Shown piece after piece: positions 7,967 to 16,357 of a stretch of 41,234 nt of DNA. The translations under genes were made by a program, and so were the position numbers. The stretch comes from Phocaeicola_A sp963624095 (GTDB lineage Bacteria > Bacteroidota > Bacteroidia > Bacteroidales > Bacteroidaceae), in the NCBI GenBank assembly GCA_963624095.1, contig CAVFNZ010000007.1, positions 1 to 41,234 on the forward strand, given 5' to 3'. The notes beneath the pieces were generated by a model. That model worked only from the letters and a program-made list of their open reading frames with translations. It was not told where the DNA came from and made no database searches. The stretch's first letter is position 1; every line of letters begins with the position of its first letter.

Positions 7967-10054
7967 ATGATAAAGAAACAAATCGTTTTCTCTTTGCTGG
8001 CGGCCGCAATGGTCGGTGCGCCGCTGAGCGCACAGTCCGACGGATTGACGGACATGAGTAAGAGTCACTATGCGAAGATGTCGAACGTCCCGTTGGGTGC
8101 CGTCCGCTGGACCGACGGCTTCTGGGGTGAGCGTTTCAACGTATACAGCAACGTGTCGTTGCAGAGCATGTGGAACACCTGGAACAATCCGGACGTGTCG
8201 CACGGCTTCCGCAATTTCGAGATAGCGGCCGGAGTTTGTCCGGGCGAGCATTGGGGACCTCCCTTCCACGACGGCGACATGTACAAGTGGCTCGAAGCCG
8301 TGGCGGCGGTCTATGCCGTCAACAAGAATCCCGAGCTGGACGCTTTGATGGACAAGTTCATCGAAATGGTGGTGAAGTCGCAGCGCGAGGACGGCTACAT
8401 CCATACCCCCGTCATCATCGACGAACGGAACAAGGGCATAGATTCCCATGCCAAGAAACAGACGGTGATAGGTACCAAGGTGGGGACGGAGGATGAGAAA
8501 GGAGCCTTCGCCAACCGGCTCAACTTTGAAACCTACAACCTGGGACACTTGATGATGGCGGGAATCACGCACTATCGGGCGACAGGGAAGCGTACGCTGC
8601 TCGACGTGGCCATCAAGGCGGCTGATTTCCTGTGCCATTTCTACGAGACGGCATCAGCCGAACTGGCACGCAACGCCATCTGTCCCTCGCACTACATGGG
8701 CGTGGTGGAGATGTATCGCGCGACCGGCAACCCCCGCTACTTGGAACTCTCCAAGAACTTGATAGACATCCGTGGAATGGTGGAGAACGGAACGGACGAC
8801 AACCAAGACCGTATCCCCTTCCGTGACCAGTACAACGCGATGGGACACGCGGTGCGCGCCAACTATCTCTATGCCGGAGTGGCCGACGTGTATGCCGAGA
8901 CCGGCGAGGAACAGCTGATGAAGAACCTCACGAGCATCTGGCAGGATATCGTCAGCCGGAAGATGTACGTCACCGGTGCCTGCGGCGCCCTCTACGACGG
9001 TACTTCGCCCGACGGCACCTGCTATGAGCCGGATAGCATCCAGAAAGTACACCAAAGCTACGGACGCGCCTATCAGCTGCCCAACAGCACGGCCCACAAC
9101 GAAACTTGCGCCAACATCGGCAACATGCTGTTCAACTGGCGCATGCTGGAGACCACAGGCGACGCCAAGTATGCCGACATCGTGGAGACGGCACTCTACA
9201 ACAGCGTGCTGAGCGGCGTGAGCTTGGACGGCAAGAAATATTTCTACACCAATCCGCTGCGCATCAGTGCGGACTTCCCCTATACCCTCCGTTGGCCGAA
9301 GGAACGACAGGAATACATCAGCTGTTTCTGCTGCCCGCCCAACACCCTGCGTACCATCTGCGAAGCGCAGAACTACGCTTATACCGTAAGCGAAAACACC
9401 ATCTACTGCAACCTCTATGGGGCGAACGAGCTGAACACCTCGTTTGGCAAGAAGATGCCGTTGGCGTTGAAACAGGAAACCGGCTATCCCTACGATGGGG
9501 TCGTGAAGCTGACCTTTGCGGACGCGCCCAAGAAACAGGCCGTCAAACTCTGCCTGCGCATACCTGGATGGTGCGACAACGCCTCGTTGAAGGTGAACGG
9601 CGAACCGGTGGAGATAGTCTCCAAAGCTAATACATACGTCGCCGTGGAACGTATATGGAAGAAAGGGGACGTGGTGGAGCTGAACCTGGAGATGAAGGCC
9701 AAGCTGCTGGAATCGAACCCCTTGGTGGAAGAGACCCGTAACCAAGTGGCCGTGAAACGCGGGCCGCTGGTATACTGTCTCGAAAGCATGGACATCGAGG
9801 GCGGCAAGAAGATAGACAATGTGTTGATACCTTCCGACATGCAGTTTACCGCTACGGAGCAGACCATTGACGGCAGCCGTATGACGGTGCTCGAAGGTAC
9901 CGCACGCCTGGCCGACGAGGCTTCGTGGACAGGAACGCTCTACCGGGAAGTGGGCAAGGCGGACAAACCCGTGAAGATACGGCTGATACCCTACTTCGCG
10001 TGGGGCAACCGCGGTAAGGCGGAGATGACCGTATGGATGCCGTTGGCACGCTAA
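7967..10054 (+). CDS. GH127-family beta-L-arabinofuranosidase-like glycosidase
   Basis: This 695-residue enzyme has a cleavable signal peptide (MIKKQIVF...GAPLSAQS, cleaved near residue 24), so it is likely periplasmic. It belongs to the former DUF1680 group, now GH127 and relatives, which remove beta-L-arabinofuranose using a cysteine nucleophile held by zinc. The zinc and catalytic signature is intact: HNETC gives Glu379 and Cys381, and ISCFCCPPN gives Cys453, Cys455 and Cys456, with Cys455 in the nucleophile place. The Glu-to-Cys spacing is close to that of HypBA1 of Bifidobacterium. A flanking (alpha/alpha)6 barrel and C-terminal beta domain are consistent with the length. It is the first gene of the rightward operon, directly behind a strong promoter. 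Some GH127 members act on other sugars, so exact specificity is open. Confidence 0.93.
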   Translation: MIKKQIVFSLLAAAMVGAPLSAQSDGLTDMSKSHYAKMSNVPLGAVRWTDGFWGERFNVYSNVSLQSMWNTWNNPDVSHGFRNFEIAAGVCPGEHWGPPFHDGDMYKWLEAVAAVYAVNKNPELDALMDKFIEMVVKSQREDGYIHTPVIIDERNKGIDSHAKKQTVIGTKVGTEDEKGAFANRLNFETYNLGHLMMAGITHYRATGKRTLLDVAIKAADFLCHFYETASAELARNAICPSHYMGVVEMYRATGNPRYLELSKNLIDIRGMVENGTDDNQDRIPFRDQYNAMGHAVRANYLYAGVADVYAETGEEQLMKNLTSIWQDIVSRKMYVTGACGALYDGTSPDGTCYEPDSIQKVHQSYGRAYQLPNSTAHNETCANIGNMLFNWRMLETTGDAKYADIVETALYNSVLSGVSLDGKKYFYTNPLRISADFPYTLRWPKERQEYISCFCCPPNTLRTICEAQNYAYTVSENTIYCNLYGANELNTSFGKKMPLALKQETGYPYDGVVKLTFADAPKKQAVKLCLRIPGWCDNASLKVNGEPVEIVSKANTYVAVERIWKKGDVVELNLEMKAKLLESNPLVEETRNQVAVKRGPLVYCLESMDIEGGKKIDNVLIPSDMQFTATEQTIDGSRMTVLEGTARLADEASWTGTLYREVGKADKPVKIRLIPYFAWGNRGKAEMTVWMPLAR

Positions 10055-10126
10055 CCGACAGGGCGAAAGAGAGACGCTTCATGGAGAAGAAACAAGAATC
10101 ATAACCTTAAATAAAATATAGAACGA

Positions 10127-11494
10127 ATGAAAGACTCAAAAGGTAGTTTGAAAAGCACCATCGCTGTTTCACTTACCAACTATTTGGATGCGGGCGCCAT
10201 TGTAGCGGGTGCCTGCGGATTGACTTTGTGGCAGAATTACTTGGGACTGACCGAAGGACACTTGGGGTGGCTCAACGCTATCAGCGCCAACTGCCTGGGT
10301 GCCGCCATCGGTGCCATCATCGGCGGTTTCCTGGCTGACAAGTATGGCCGTAAAGCCATCTACACCTATAACATGCTGATATATATGGTGGGCGTGGCCC
10401 TCATCATGGTGTCGGTGAACTTCCCCATGCTGTTGGCGGGATTCCTGGTGACGGGTATCTCGGTAGGCGTGGGCGTGCCGGCTTCGTGGACCTACATATC
10501 CGAGAACTCTGAGATAGGCAACCGTGGCCGCAACATCGGCATCTCGCAGATGGCCTGGGGCATCGGACCGACCATCATCCTCGTACTGGGCATGCTGTTG
10601 GCACCCCCGACAGGCGATGGTACAAAGGGTTTGCTCTTCGGGTTCGTGGAAGGATTGGCGGAATGGATTACCGGTGGCACCGCCGTCGGTGCCGAACTGA
10701 ATGTCTTCAGTAGCCGCATTGTCTTCGCTTCCCTGCTGATCGTTGCCTTCATCGCCTGGCTGCTGCAACGCCAACTCAATGAATCCGCCGAGTGGAAAGC
10801 CGCCAAGGAGAACCAGACAACCGGAGAGAAGCAAGCCGGTACGTTCGATTCCTTCGGGTCGCTGTTCACCAACAAAGTGAACGTGCGCACCATCATCTTC
10901 TTGGCGGGCATCTACCTGACCTGGAACTTGGTAAGTTCCGTGATGGGATTCTTCCAACAGCACATCTACGAGACGGCGGGCGGACTCTCCAACGTACACG
11001 CCAACATGCTCTCCGCGGCTCAGTGGATCATCATCATCATCGCCACCTTCATCTTCTCGATGTTGGTGGATAAGGTGAACCAGCGTTGGCTCTACTTCTT
11101 TGGTGTGGCTATGGGTGTCATCGCCTGGCTCATCATCGTCACCATCGGTATCAGCAGCATTGCCGGACTGCTCATCTTCACCCTGCTGTGGGCCATCCAG
11201 GCCGGTATTTCGGTGCAGGCGTTCTATGCCCTGTGGGCATCGGAACTCTTCCCCGCCAAATACCGTGCGGCAGCGCAGGGCATCATGTTCTTCATCGTCC
11301 GGGGCGTGTCGGCCGTTTGGGGCTTGGGCTTTGTATACATCTACGGCGAGAACGGCGAAGGATTCTATCGCGCCGCCTACATCATGATAGCCTTGTTGAT
11401 GGCTTCGCTGCTCATCGGTACCATCTGGACACCGAAGACCCGCGGCAAATCATTGGACCAAATAACGAAAGAACGCTATGGCGACAATATCTGA
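10127..11494 (+). CDS. MFS sugar transporter (inner membrane)
   Basis: This 455-residue, strongly hydrophobic protein has about 12 membrane spans. The loop after the second span carries the Major Facilitator signature (ADKYGRKAIY), and a central hydrophilic loop with RQLNESAEWKAAKENQ separates the two halves. A late loop, ASELFPAKYRAAAQG, is typical of the sugar-porter branch. There is no signal peptide, as expected. The gene starts 72 bp after GH127, and its last 17 bases overlap the start of the GH78 gene. This points to tight coupling with a cytoplasmic rhamnosidase, so the cargo may be a rhamnosylated mono- or oligosaccharide. The cargo is inference; the transporter family is clear. Confidence 0.93.
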   Translation: MKDSKGSLKSTIAVSLTNYLDAGAIVAGACGLTLWQNYLGLTEGHLGWLNAISANCLGAAIGAIIGGFLADKYGRKAIYTYNMLIYMVGVALIMVSVNFPMLLAGFLVTGISVGVGVPASWTYISENSEIGNRGRNIGISQMAWGIGPTIILVLGMLLAPPTGDGTKGLLFGFVEGLAEWITGGTAVGAELNVFSSRIVFASLLIVAFIAWLLQRQLNESAEWKAAKENQTTGEKQAGTFDSFGSLFTNKVNVRTIIFLAGIYLTWNLVSSVMGFFQQHIYETAGGLSNVHANMLSAAQWIIIIIATFIFSMLVDKVNQRWLYFFGVAMGVIAWLIIVTIGISSIAGLLIFTLLWAIQAGISVQAFYALWASELFPAKYRAAAQGIMFFIVRGVSAVWGLGFVYIYGENGEGFYRAAYIMIALLMASLLIGTIWTPKTRGKSLDQITKERYGDNI

Positions 11495-13625
11495 AGCAAC
11501 CTGGATATGGTATCCGGGTGATTACGAAATCTGGTTGGGCAACCGGATGAACAACCGACGTACGGAACGGGGCGCATTCTTCCCCCCATTTTGGAAGATG
11601 GACAGCCACTACGTGACGGTGGAGTTCAGCAAGGAACTCGACCTGCCCGAGGCGGAGACGATTGACATCGCCGCGGAGGGTACGTTCAACATCAAGCTTG
11701 ACGGCAAGTTGCAGTTCGGCATGCCGGAGAAGTTCCTCCTGCCCGCCGGACGACACAAGCTGAACATTAAGGTGTGGAACCAGGCCACGCCTCCCGCTAT
11801 ATATATAATAGGTAAGACGGTGCGTACCGACTCCACATGGCGCGTTACCTACGAGGACAAGGAGTGGATTGACGAGAGCGGCAAGGCCAGCGACACCTCC
11901 GCGACACTCTATGCCGATGCGGGCTGTTGGTGCTTCAACGATATCGACACTCGTCCCTCACAGTTCAAACTGAGTCGCACCCCACAGGAAGCCGTCAGCC
12001 GCAAGGCTGTGGATGGCGGTGTGCTCTACGACTTCGGGAAAGAGACTTTCGGCTATGCAGTGTTGAAAGGTGTGACCGGTGAGGGCGTGATACACCTCTA
12101 TTACGGCGAGAGTGCCGAAGAGGCTACCGACAAGGCATACTGCGAAACGCTGGATGCCATTGCCGTAGACGGCGACACCCTCACCGACCTGGCGCAAAAC
12201 AAGACCGCGGCGCGTCAGGCGGACTATACGCTCGGCAACAGCAAGGCGTTCCGCTACGTCTTTGTCACCACGGAAGGGACGGCTGCCGTGGCCGACCTCG
12301 CCATGGAATACGAATACCTGCCTGTCAACTACCGGGGCTCGTTCAGCTGCGACGACGAGGAGCTGAACGACATGTGGAAAGTGGGTGCCTACACGATGCA
12401 CCTCACCACTCGGGAGTTCTTCATCGACGGCATCAAACGCGACCGTTGGGTGTGGAGCGGCGACGCTATCCAGAGCTACCTGATGAACTACTACCTCTTC
12501 TTCGACAGCGAGACGGTGAAACGCACCATCTGGCTGCTGCGAGGCAAAGACCCCGTGACCAGCCACATCAACACCATCATGGACTACACCTTCTATTGGG
12601 TCATCAGTGTCTATGGCTACTACCTCTACACGGGCGACAAACACTTCGTGAAGCAAATCTACCCGCGCATGAAATCGATGATGGACTATGTGGGAGGACG
12701 CACGAACGGCCAACAGATGGTGGAAGGTCTGGAGGGTGACTGGGTGTTTGTGGACTGGGCGGACTTCCCGATGGACAAGAAAGGAGCGTTGGCCTTCGAG
12801 CAGATACTCTATTGCAAGAGTCAGGAGGTGATGCGCGACTGCGCGCGCCTGTTGAACCTGCCGGATGATGAGACCTATTACGCCGACCGGGCAAAACGGT
12901 TGCGTGAGAACATCATGACCTCCTTCTGGAAGGAAGAGCGTCACGCCTTCATTCACAACATAGGCGGAAGCGACGCTCCCAGCACGGAAATCAACAAGTT
13001 CCCCAACATGTTCGCCCTCACGCTCGGCTACCTGAGCGACGCACAGAAGAAAGCGGTGATGGAGCATGTGATGCTGAACGAGGCGGTGCCCCAAATCACC
13101 ACTCCCTATATGCGCTTCTATGAGCTGGAGGCGATGTGCGAGATGGGCTACCAAACACAAGTGCTGAAGGAGATGAAAGCCTATTGGGGCGGTATGCTGA
13201 AGGAGGGTGCCACCTCATTCTGGGAGAAGTACAACCCGGAGGAGCAGGGTCGCCAACACCTGGCCATGTATGGCCGTCCCTACGGCAAGAGCCTCTGTCA
13301 CGCCTGGGGAGCCAGCCCCATCTACCTGTTGGGCAAATACTATCTGGGCGTGAAGCCCGTGAAGCCGGGTTACGAGGAGTTCGAGATTCGGCCCGTGTTG
13401 GGTGGACTTGCCTGGATGAAGGGCAGCGTACCTACCCCTAACGGAGTCATTGATGTCTATATGGATACGCGTGAGATACGCGTGAAGGCCACCGAAGGTC
13501 AGGGCTTCCTCTATGTGAAGGCGACCAGTCAGCCCAAGGCATCGGCCGGAACATTCGAGGAGATGCACGATGGTACTTACCGCCTGTGGATAGCCACACA
13601 CGAAGAAATCAAGATTACCTATTAA
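11478..13625 (+). CDS. GH78 alpha-L-rhamnosidase, probably cytoplasmic
   Basis: This 715-residue enzyme has an N-terminal beta-sandwich region (about 1-290), an (alpha/alpha)6 catalytic barrel (about 295-640) and a C-terminal beta domain. The family signature FIDGIKRDRWVWSGDA is present with Asp317, Asp322 and Asp329. SFWEKYN later supplies Glu583, in the place of the GH78 general base. The segment HAWGASPIYLLGKYYLGV near the end is also typical. It removes terminal alpha-L-rhamnose. The N-terminus (MATISEATWIWYPGD) has no signal peptide, unlike all other enzymes in this operon. The ATG lies inside the end of the MFS gene (17-base overlap), so the two are likely translationally coupled and act together inside the cell. 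Confidence 0.93.
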   Translation: MATISEATWIWYPGDYEIWLGNRMNNRRTERGAFFPPFWKMDSHYVTVEFSKELDLPEAETIDIAAEGTFNIKLDGKLQFGMPEKFLLPAGRHKLNIKVWNQATPPAIYIIGKTVRTDSTWRVTYEDKEWIDESGKASDTSATLYADAGCWCFNDIDTRPSQFKLSRTPQEAVSRKAVDGGVLYDFGKETFGYAVLKGVTGEGVIHLYYGESAEEATDKAYCETLDAIAVDGDTLTDLAQNKTAARQADYTLGNSKAFRYVFVTTEGTAAVADLAMEYEYLPVNYRGSFSCDDEELNDMWKVGAYTMHLTTREFFIDGIKRDRWVWSGDAIQSYLMNYYLFFDSETVKRTIWLLRGKDPVTSHINTIMDYTFYWVISVYGYYLYTGDKHFVKQIYPRMKSMMDYVGGRTNGQQMVEGLEGDWVFVDWADFPMDKKGALAFEQILYCKSQEVMRDCARLLNLPDDETYYADRAKRLRENIMTSFWKEERHAFIHNIGGSDAPSTEINKFPNMFALTLGYLSDAQKKAVMEHVMLNEAVPQITTPYMRFYELEAMCEMGYQTQVLKEMKAYWGGMLKEGATSFWEKYNPEEQGRQHLAMYGRPYGKSLCHAWGASPIYLLGKYYLGVKPVKPGYEEFEIRPVLGGLAWMKGSVPTPNGVIDVYMDTREIRVKATEGQGFLYVKATSQPKASAGTFEEMHDGTYRLWIATHEEIKITY

Positions 13626-13652
13626 CCTAATATTTAATACAAACGAATCGAA

Positions 13653-16346
13653 ATGAAACAGATGAAACAGATTGCGTTCGCCCTTTGCGTCTGTCTGTTG
13701 ACGGGTTGCGCCAAAGAGAAGGTCGCCTTGCTGACGCAGGAGAATCCCTCCAACCGGATGGAGTTCGCCGCCGGACAGTTGCGAACGGCCTTGGAACAGC
13801 ATGGCTATGAGGTCGTGACCGAAGTCGCGCCGGAGCAGCAGGGAAAGATGAAGACCATCTATTTGGAAGTATCCGCGAAGGACTCTTTGCGGAAGGAGGG
13901 CTTTACCATCACGACGGAGGCCAACCGAACCACCATCTGCGGCAACGATGGCAGCGGTGTCATCTACGGCTGCCGTGAACTGATTGACCGGATGGACGAG
14001 AAAGGACGGCTCGATTGTCCCGTCAGCTATACCGACGCGCCCGAGATGGTGCTGCGCGGAACCTGCATTGGCGTGCAAAAACCTTATTATCTGCCTGGCC
14101 GAACGGTGTATGAGTATCCCTATACGCCGGAGAACTTCCCTTGGTTCTACGACAAAGCCTTGTGGATAAAGTATCTGGATATGTTGGTGGCTAACCGCAT
14201 GAACTCTGTTTACCTGTGGAATGGTCATCCTTTCGCCTCGTTGGTGAAGCTGAAGGATTATCCTTTTGCCGTGGAGGTGGATGATGATACCTTCAAGAAG
14301 AACGAGGAGATGTTCTCCTTCCTTACCCAGGAGGCCGACAAGCGAGGCATCTTCGTCATTCAGATGTTCTACAATATCATTGTGTCCAAACCTTTCGCCG
14401 AACATTACGGCATCAAGACGCAGGACCGCAACCGCCCCATCTCTCCCTTGTTGAGCGACTATACCCGCAAGAGCGTGGCCGCCTTCATCGAGAAATATCC
14501 CAACGTGGGACTCCTCGTGACCCTGGGCGAAGCCATGGCAACGGATGAAGACGATGTGGAATGGTTTACCAAGACCATCCTGCCCGGCGTGAAGGACGGA
14601 CTGAAGACCTTGGGACGTACGGACGAACCTCCCGTGCTGCTGCGTGCCCACGACACGGACTGCAAAAAGGTGATGGAAGCCGCCCTGCCGATTTACAAGA
14701 ATCTCTACACGATGCACAAGTACAACGGTGAGTCGCTCACTACCTATCAGCCGCGTGGCCCTTGGACGGAGATACACCGCGGACTGAGCGCGTTGGGCAG
14801 CGTCCACATCAGCAACGTACACGTGTTGGCCAACCTGGAACCCTTCCGTTGGGGTTCGCCCGACTTCACGCAGAAGACCGTACAGGCGATGCATGACATA
14901 CACGGGGCGAACGCCCTGCACCTCTATCCGCAGGCCTCTTATTGGGACTGGCCCTATTCCGCCGACAGCATAGAGGGCGGCAAGCGTGAACTGCAGATAG
15001 ACCGCGACTGGCCTTGGTACAAGGCATGGGGACGCTACGCCTGGAACTGCCGCCGCGACCGGACGAAAGAGATTGCCTATTGGAATCATCAGTATGGCGA
15101 GTTCTACGGCGTGTCCGATGAGAACGGTGCGCTGATACGTGAGGCTTACGAAGAGGCCGGCGAGATATCGCCCAAGCTGTTGCGTCGCTTCGGCATCACC
15201 GAAGGAAACCGGCAGACCTTGCTGTTGGGCATGTTTGTCAGCCAGCTGGTGAACCCCTACAAGTATCGCGTGTGGCCGGGCTTCTACGAGAGTTGCGGAC
15301 CGGAAGGCGAGAAGCTGATTGAGTATGTGGAGAAGGAATGGAAGAAGCAACCTCACAAGGGTGAGCTGCCGTTGGACATCGTACAACAGTGTGTGGAGCA
15401 TGGCGACAAGGCAATGAGCGCCATTGATGAGGTAGCCGGCAAGGAACGGAAAAACGCGGATGAGTTTGAACGTTTGCGCAACGACATGCACTGCCTGCGT
15501 GAGTTCGCCTACTTCTTCAATTATAAGGTAAAGGCAGCCGAACAGGTGCTCAACTACCAATGGAGCAAGAACCTGAGTTACCTCGACAAGGTAGCGCCCC
15601 TGTTGGAGAAGAGCCTCGAACACTACCGCAAATTGGTGGAACTGACCAAGGGACATTATCTCTATGCCAACAGCATGCAGACGGCCCAACGCCGCATTCC
15701 GATTGGCGGTGACGATGGCAAGAACAAAACCTGGGCGGAGATGTTGGTCCACTATGAGAACGAATTGGCCAACTTTGAGACCAACCTGGCGATGCTGAAA
15801 GCCAAGGAGGACGGTAAGGCTGAGGCCGCTACCGCACGGATTGAACCCGCCAAAGACGCTAAGGTGAAACTGGAAGGCGCATGGAACAAGGTGACGTTGG
15901 CCGAAGGGGCTCAACTGATAGGCGACCGGACCGACGCGAAGGTGGAGGCTCTGGCTCCCGAACTCAAAGGCTTGACGGCTTTCCGTGTGAACGGAAATGT
16001 CCAAAAGGAAGAGGGCACCAAGTTGGAGTTCGCTTGCGAAGGACCTGTAAGCCTGTTGGTCGGCTACTACAAGGACGACCAAAAGAAATACGCCAAGGCT
16101 CCGCGGTTGGAGACCGACGCGTCCGCCAACGACTATGGGCAGGCCGAGCCTGTGCTGACCAACGCCATACACTTGGCGAACATGCCGTTGGCGAACGTTC
16201 ACGCCTATCGCTTCGATGCCGGAAAACACACATTGCTGTTGCCCAAAGGCGAGTTGCTGCTGTTGGGCTTCACGGACTCTAAGATACAGCCGCGCAACGC
16301 CTCGTTAGAGGGTAACGACGAAACGATGGATTGGTTATTTTACTAA
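13653..16346 (+). CDS. Alpha-glucuronidase/GH20-like glycosidase lipoprotein, specificity unknown
   Basis: This 897-residue lipoprotein has lipobox LLTGC (Cys19) followed by A-K-E-K. The N-terminal domain (about 20-140: NPSNRMEFAAGQLRTALEQ, then DGSGVIYGCRELIDRM) looks like the small alpha/beta domain that precedes the barrel in GH20 and GH67 enzymes. The middle (about 140-520) reads as a TIM barrel with strand-like segments such as MNSVYLWNGHPF, IFVIQMFYNIIV and VGLLVTLGEAMATDEDD. A helical region and a beta C-terminal domain follow. Database names for such proteins usually say alpha-glucuronidase family or GH20 zincin-like fold; I cannot place it in a numbered GH family or name its catalytic acids. 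It starts 27 bp after GH78. A role removing an acidic or amino sugar is only a guess. Confidence 0.65.
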   Translation: MKQMKQIAFALCVCLLTGCAKEKVALLTQENPSNRMEFAAGQLRTALEQHGYEVVTEVAPEQQGKMKTIYLEVSAKDSLRKEGFTITTEANRTTICGNDGSGVIYGCRELIDRMDEKGRLDCPVSYTDAPEMVLRGTCIGVQKPYYLPGRTVYEYPYTPENFPWFYDKALWIKYLDMLVANRMNSVYLWNGHPFASLVKLKDYPFAVEVDDDTFKKNEEMFSFLTQEADKRGIFVIQMFYNIIVSKPFAEHYGIKTQDRNRPISPLLSDYTRKSVAAFIEKYPNVGLLVTLGEAMATDEDDVEWFTKTILPGVKDGLKTLGRTDEPPVLLRAHDTDCKKVMEAALPIYKNLYTMHKYNGESLTTYQPRGPWTEIHRGLSALGSVHISNVHVLANLEPFRWGSPDFTQKTVQAMHDIHGANALHLYPQASYWDWPYSADSIEGGKRELQIDRDWPWYKAWGRYAWNCRRDRTKEIAYWNHQYGEFYGVSDENGALIREAYEEAGEISPKLLRRFGITEGNRQTLLLGMFVSQLVNPYKYRVWPGFYESCGPEGEKLIEYVEKEWKKQPHKGELPLDIVQQCVEHGDKAMSAIDEVAGKERKNADEFERLRNDMHCLREFAYFFNYKVKAAEQVLNYQWSKNLSYLDKVAPLLEKSLEHYRKLVELTKGHYLYANSMQTAQRRIPIGGDDGKNKTWAEMLVHYENELANFETNLAMLKAKEDGKAEAATARIEPAKDAKVKLEGAWNKVTLAEGAQLIGDRTDAKVEALAPELKGLTAFRVNGNVQKEEGTKLEFACEGPVSLLVGYYKDDQKKYAKAPRLETDASANDYGQAEPVLTNAIHLANMPLANVHAYRFDAGKHTLLLPKGELLLLGFTDSKIQPRNASLEGNDETMDWLFY

Positions 16347-16357
16347 CAGATAAAGGA

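Noticed and set aside
13215..16229. A 1004-codon open frame on the minus strand opposite the 897-residue lipoprotein gene
   Set aside because: It is antisense to a gene with a lipobox and coherent domains, has no signal or family motif, and its His/Val/Gln/Arg-rich make-up is what codon bias in the real gene produces.
16331..16357. An upstream in-frame ATG giving a 9-residue longer fusion protein that overlaps the preceding gene
   Set aside because: The extension (MVILLTDKG) lies before a clean signal peptide; the ATG at 16358 has a purine-rich AAAGGA just ahead and gives a normal secretion signal.
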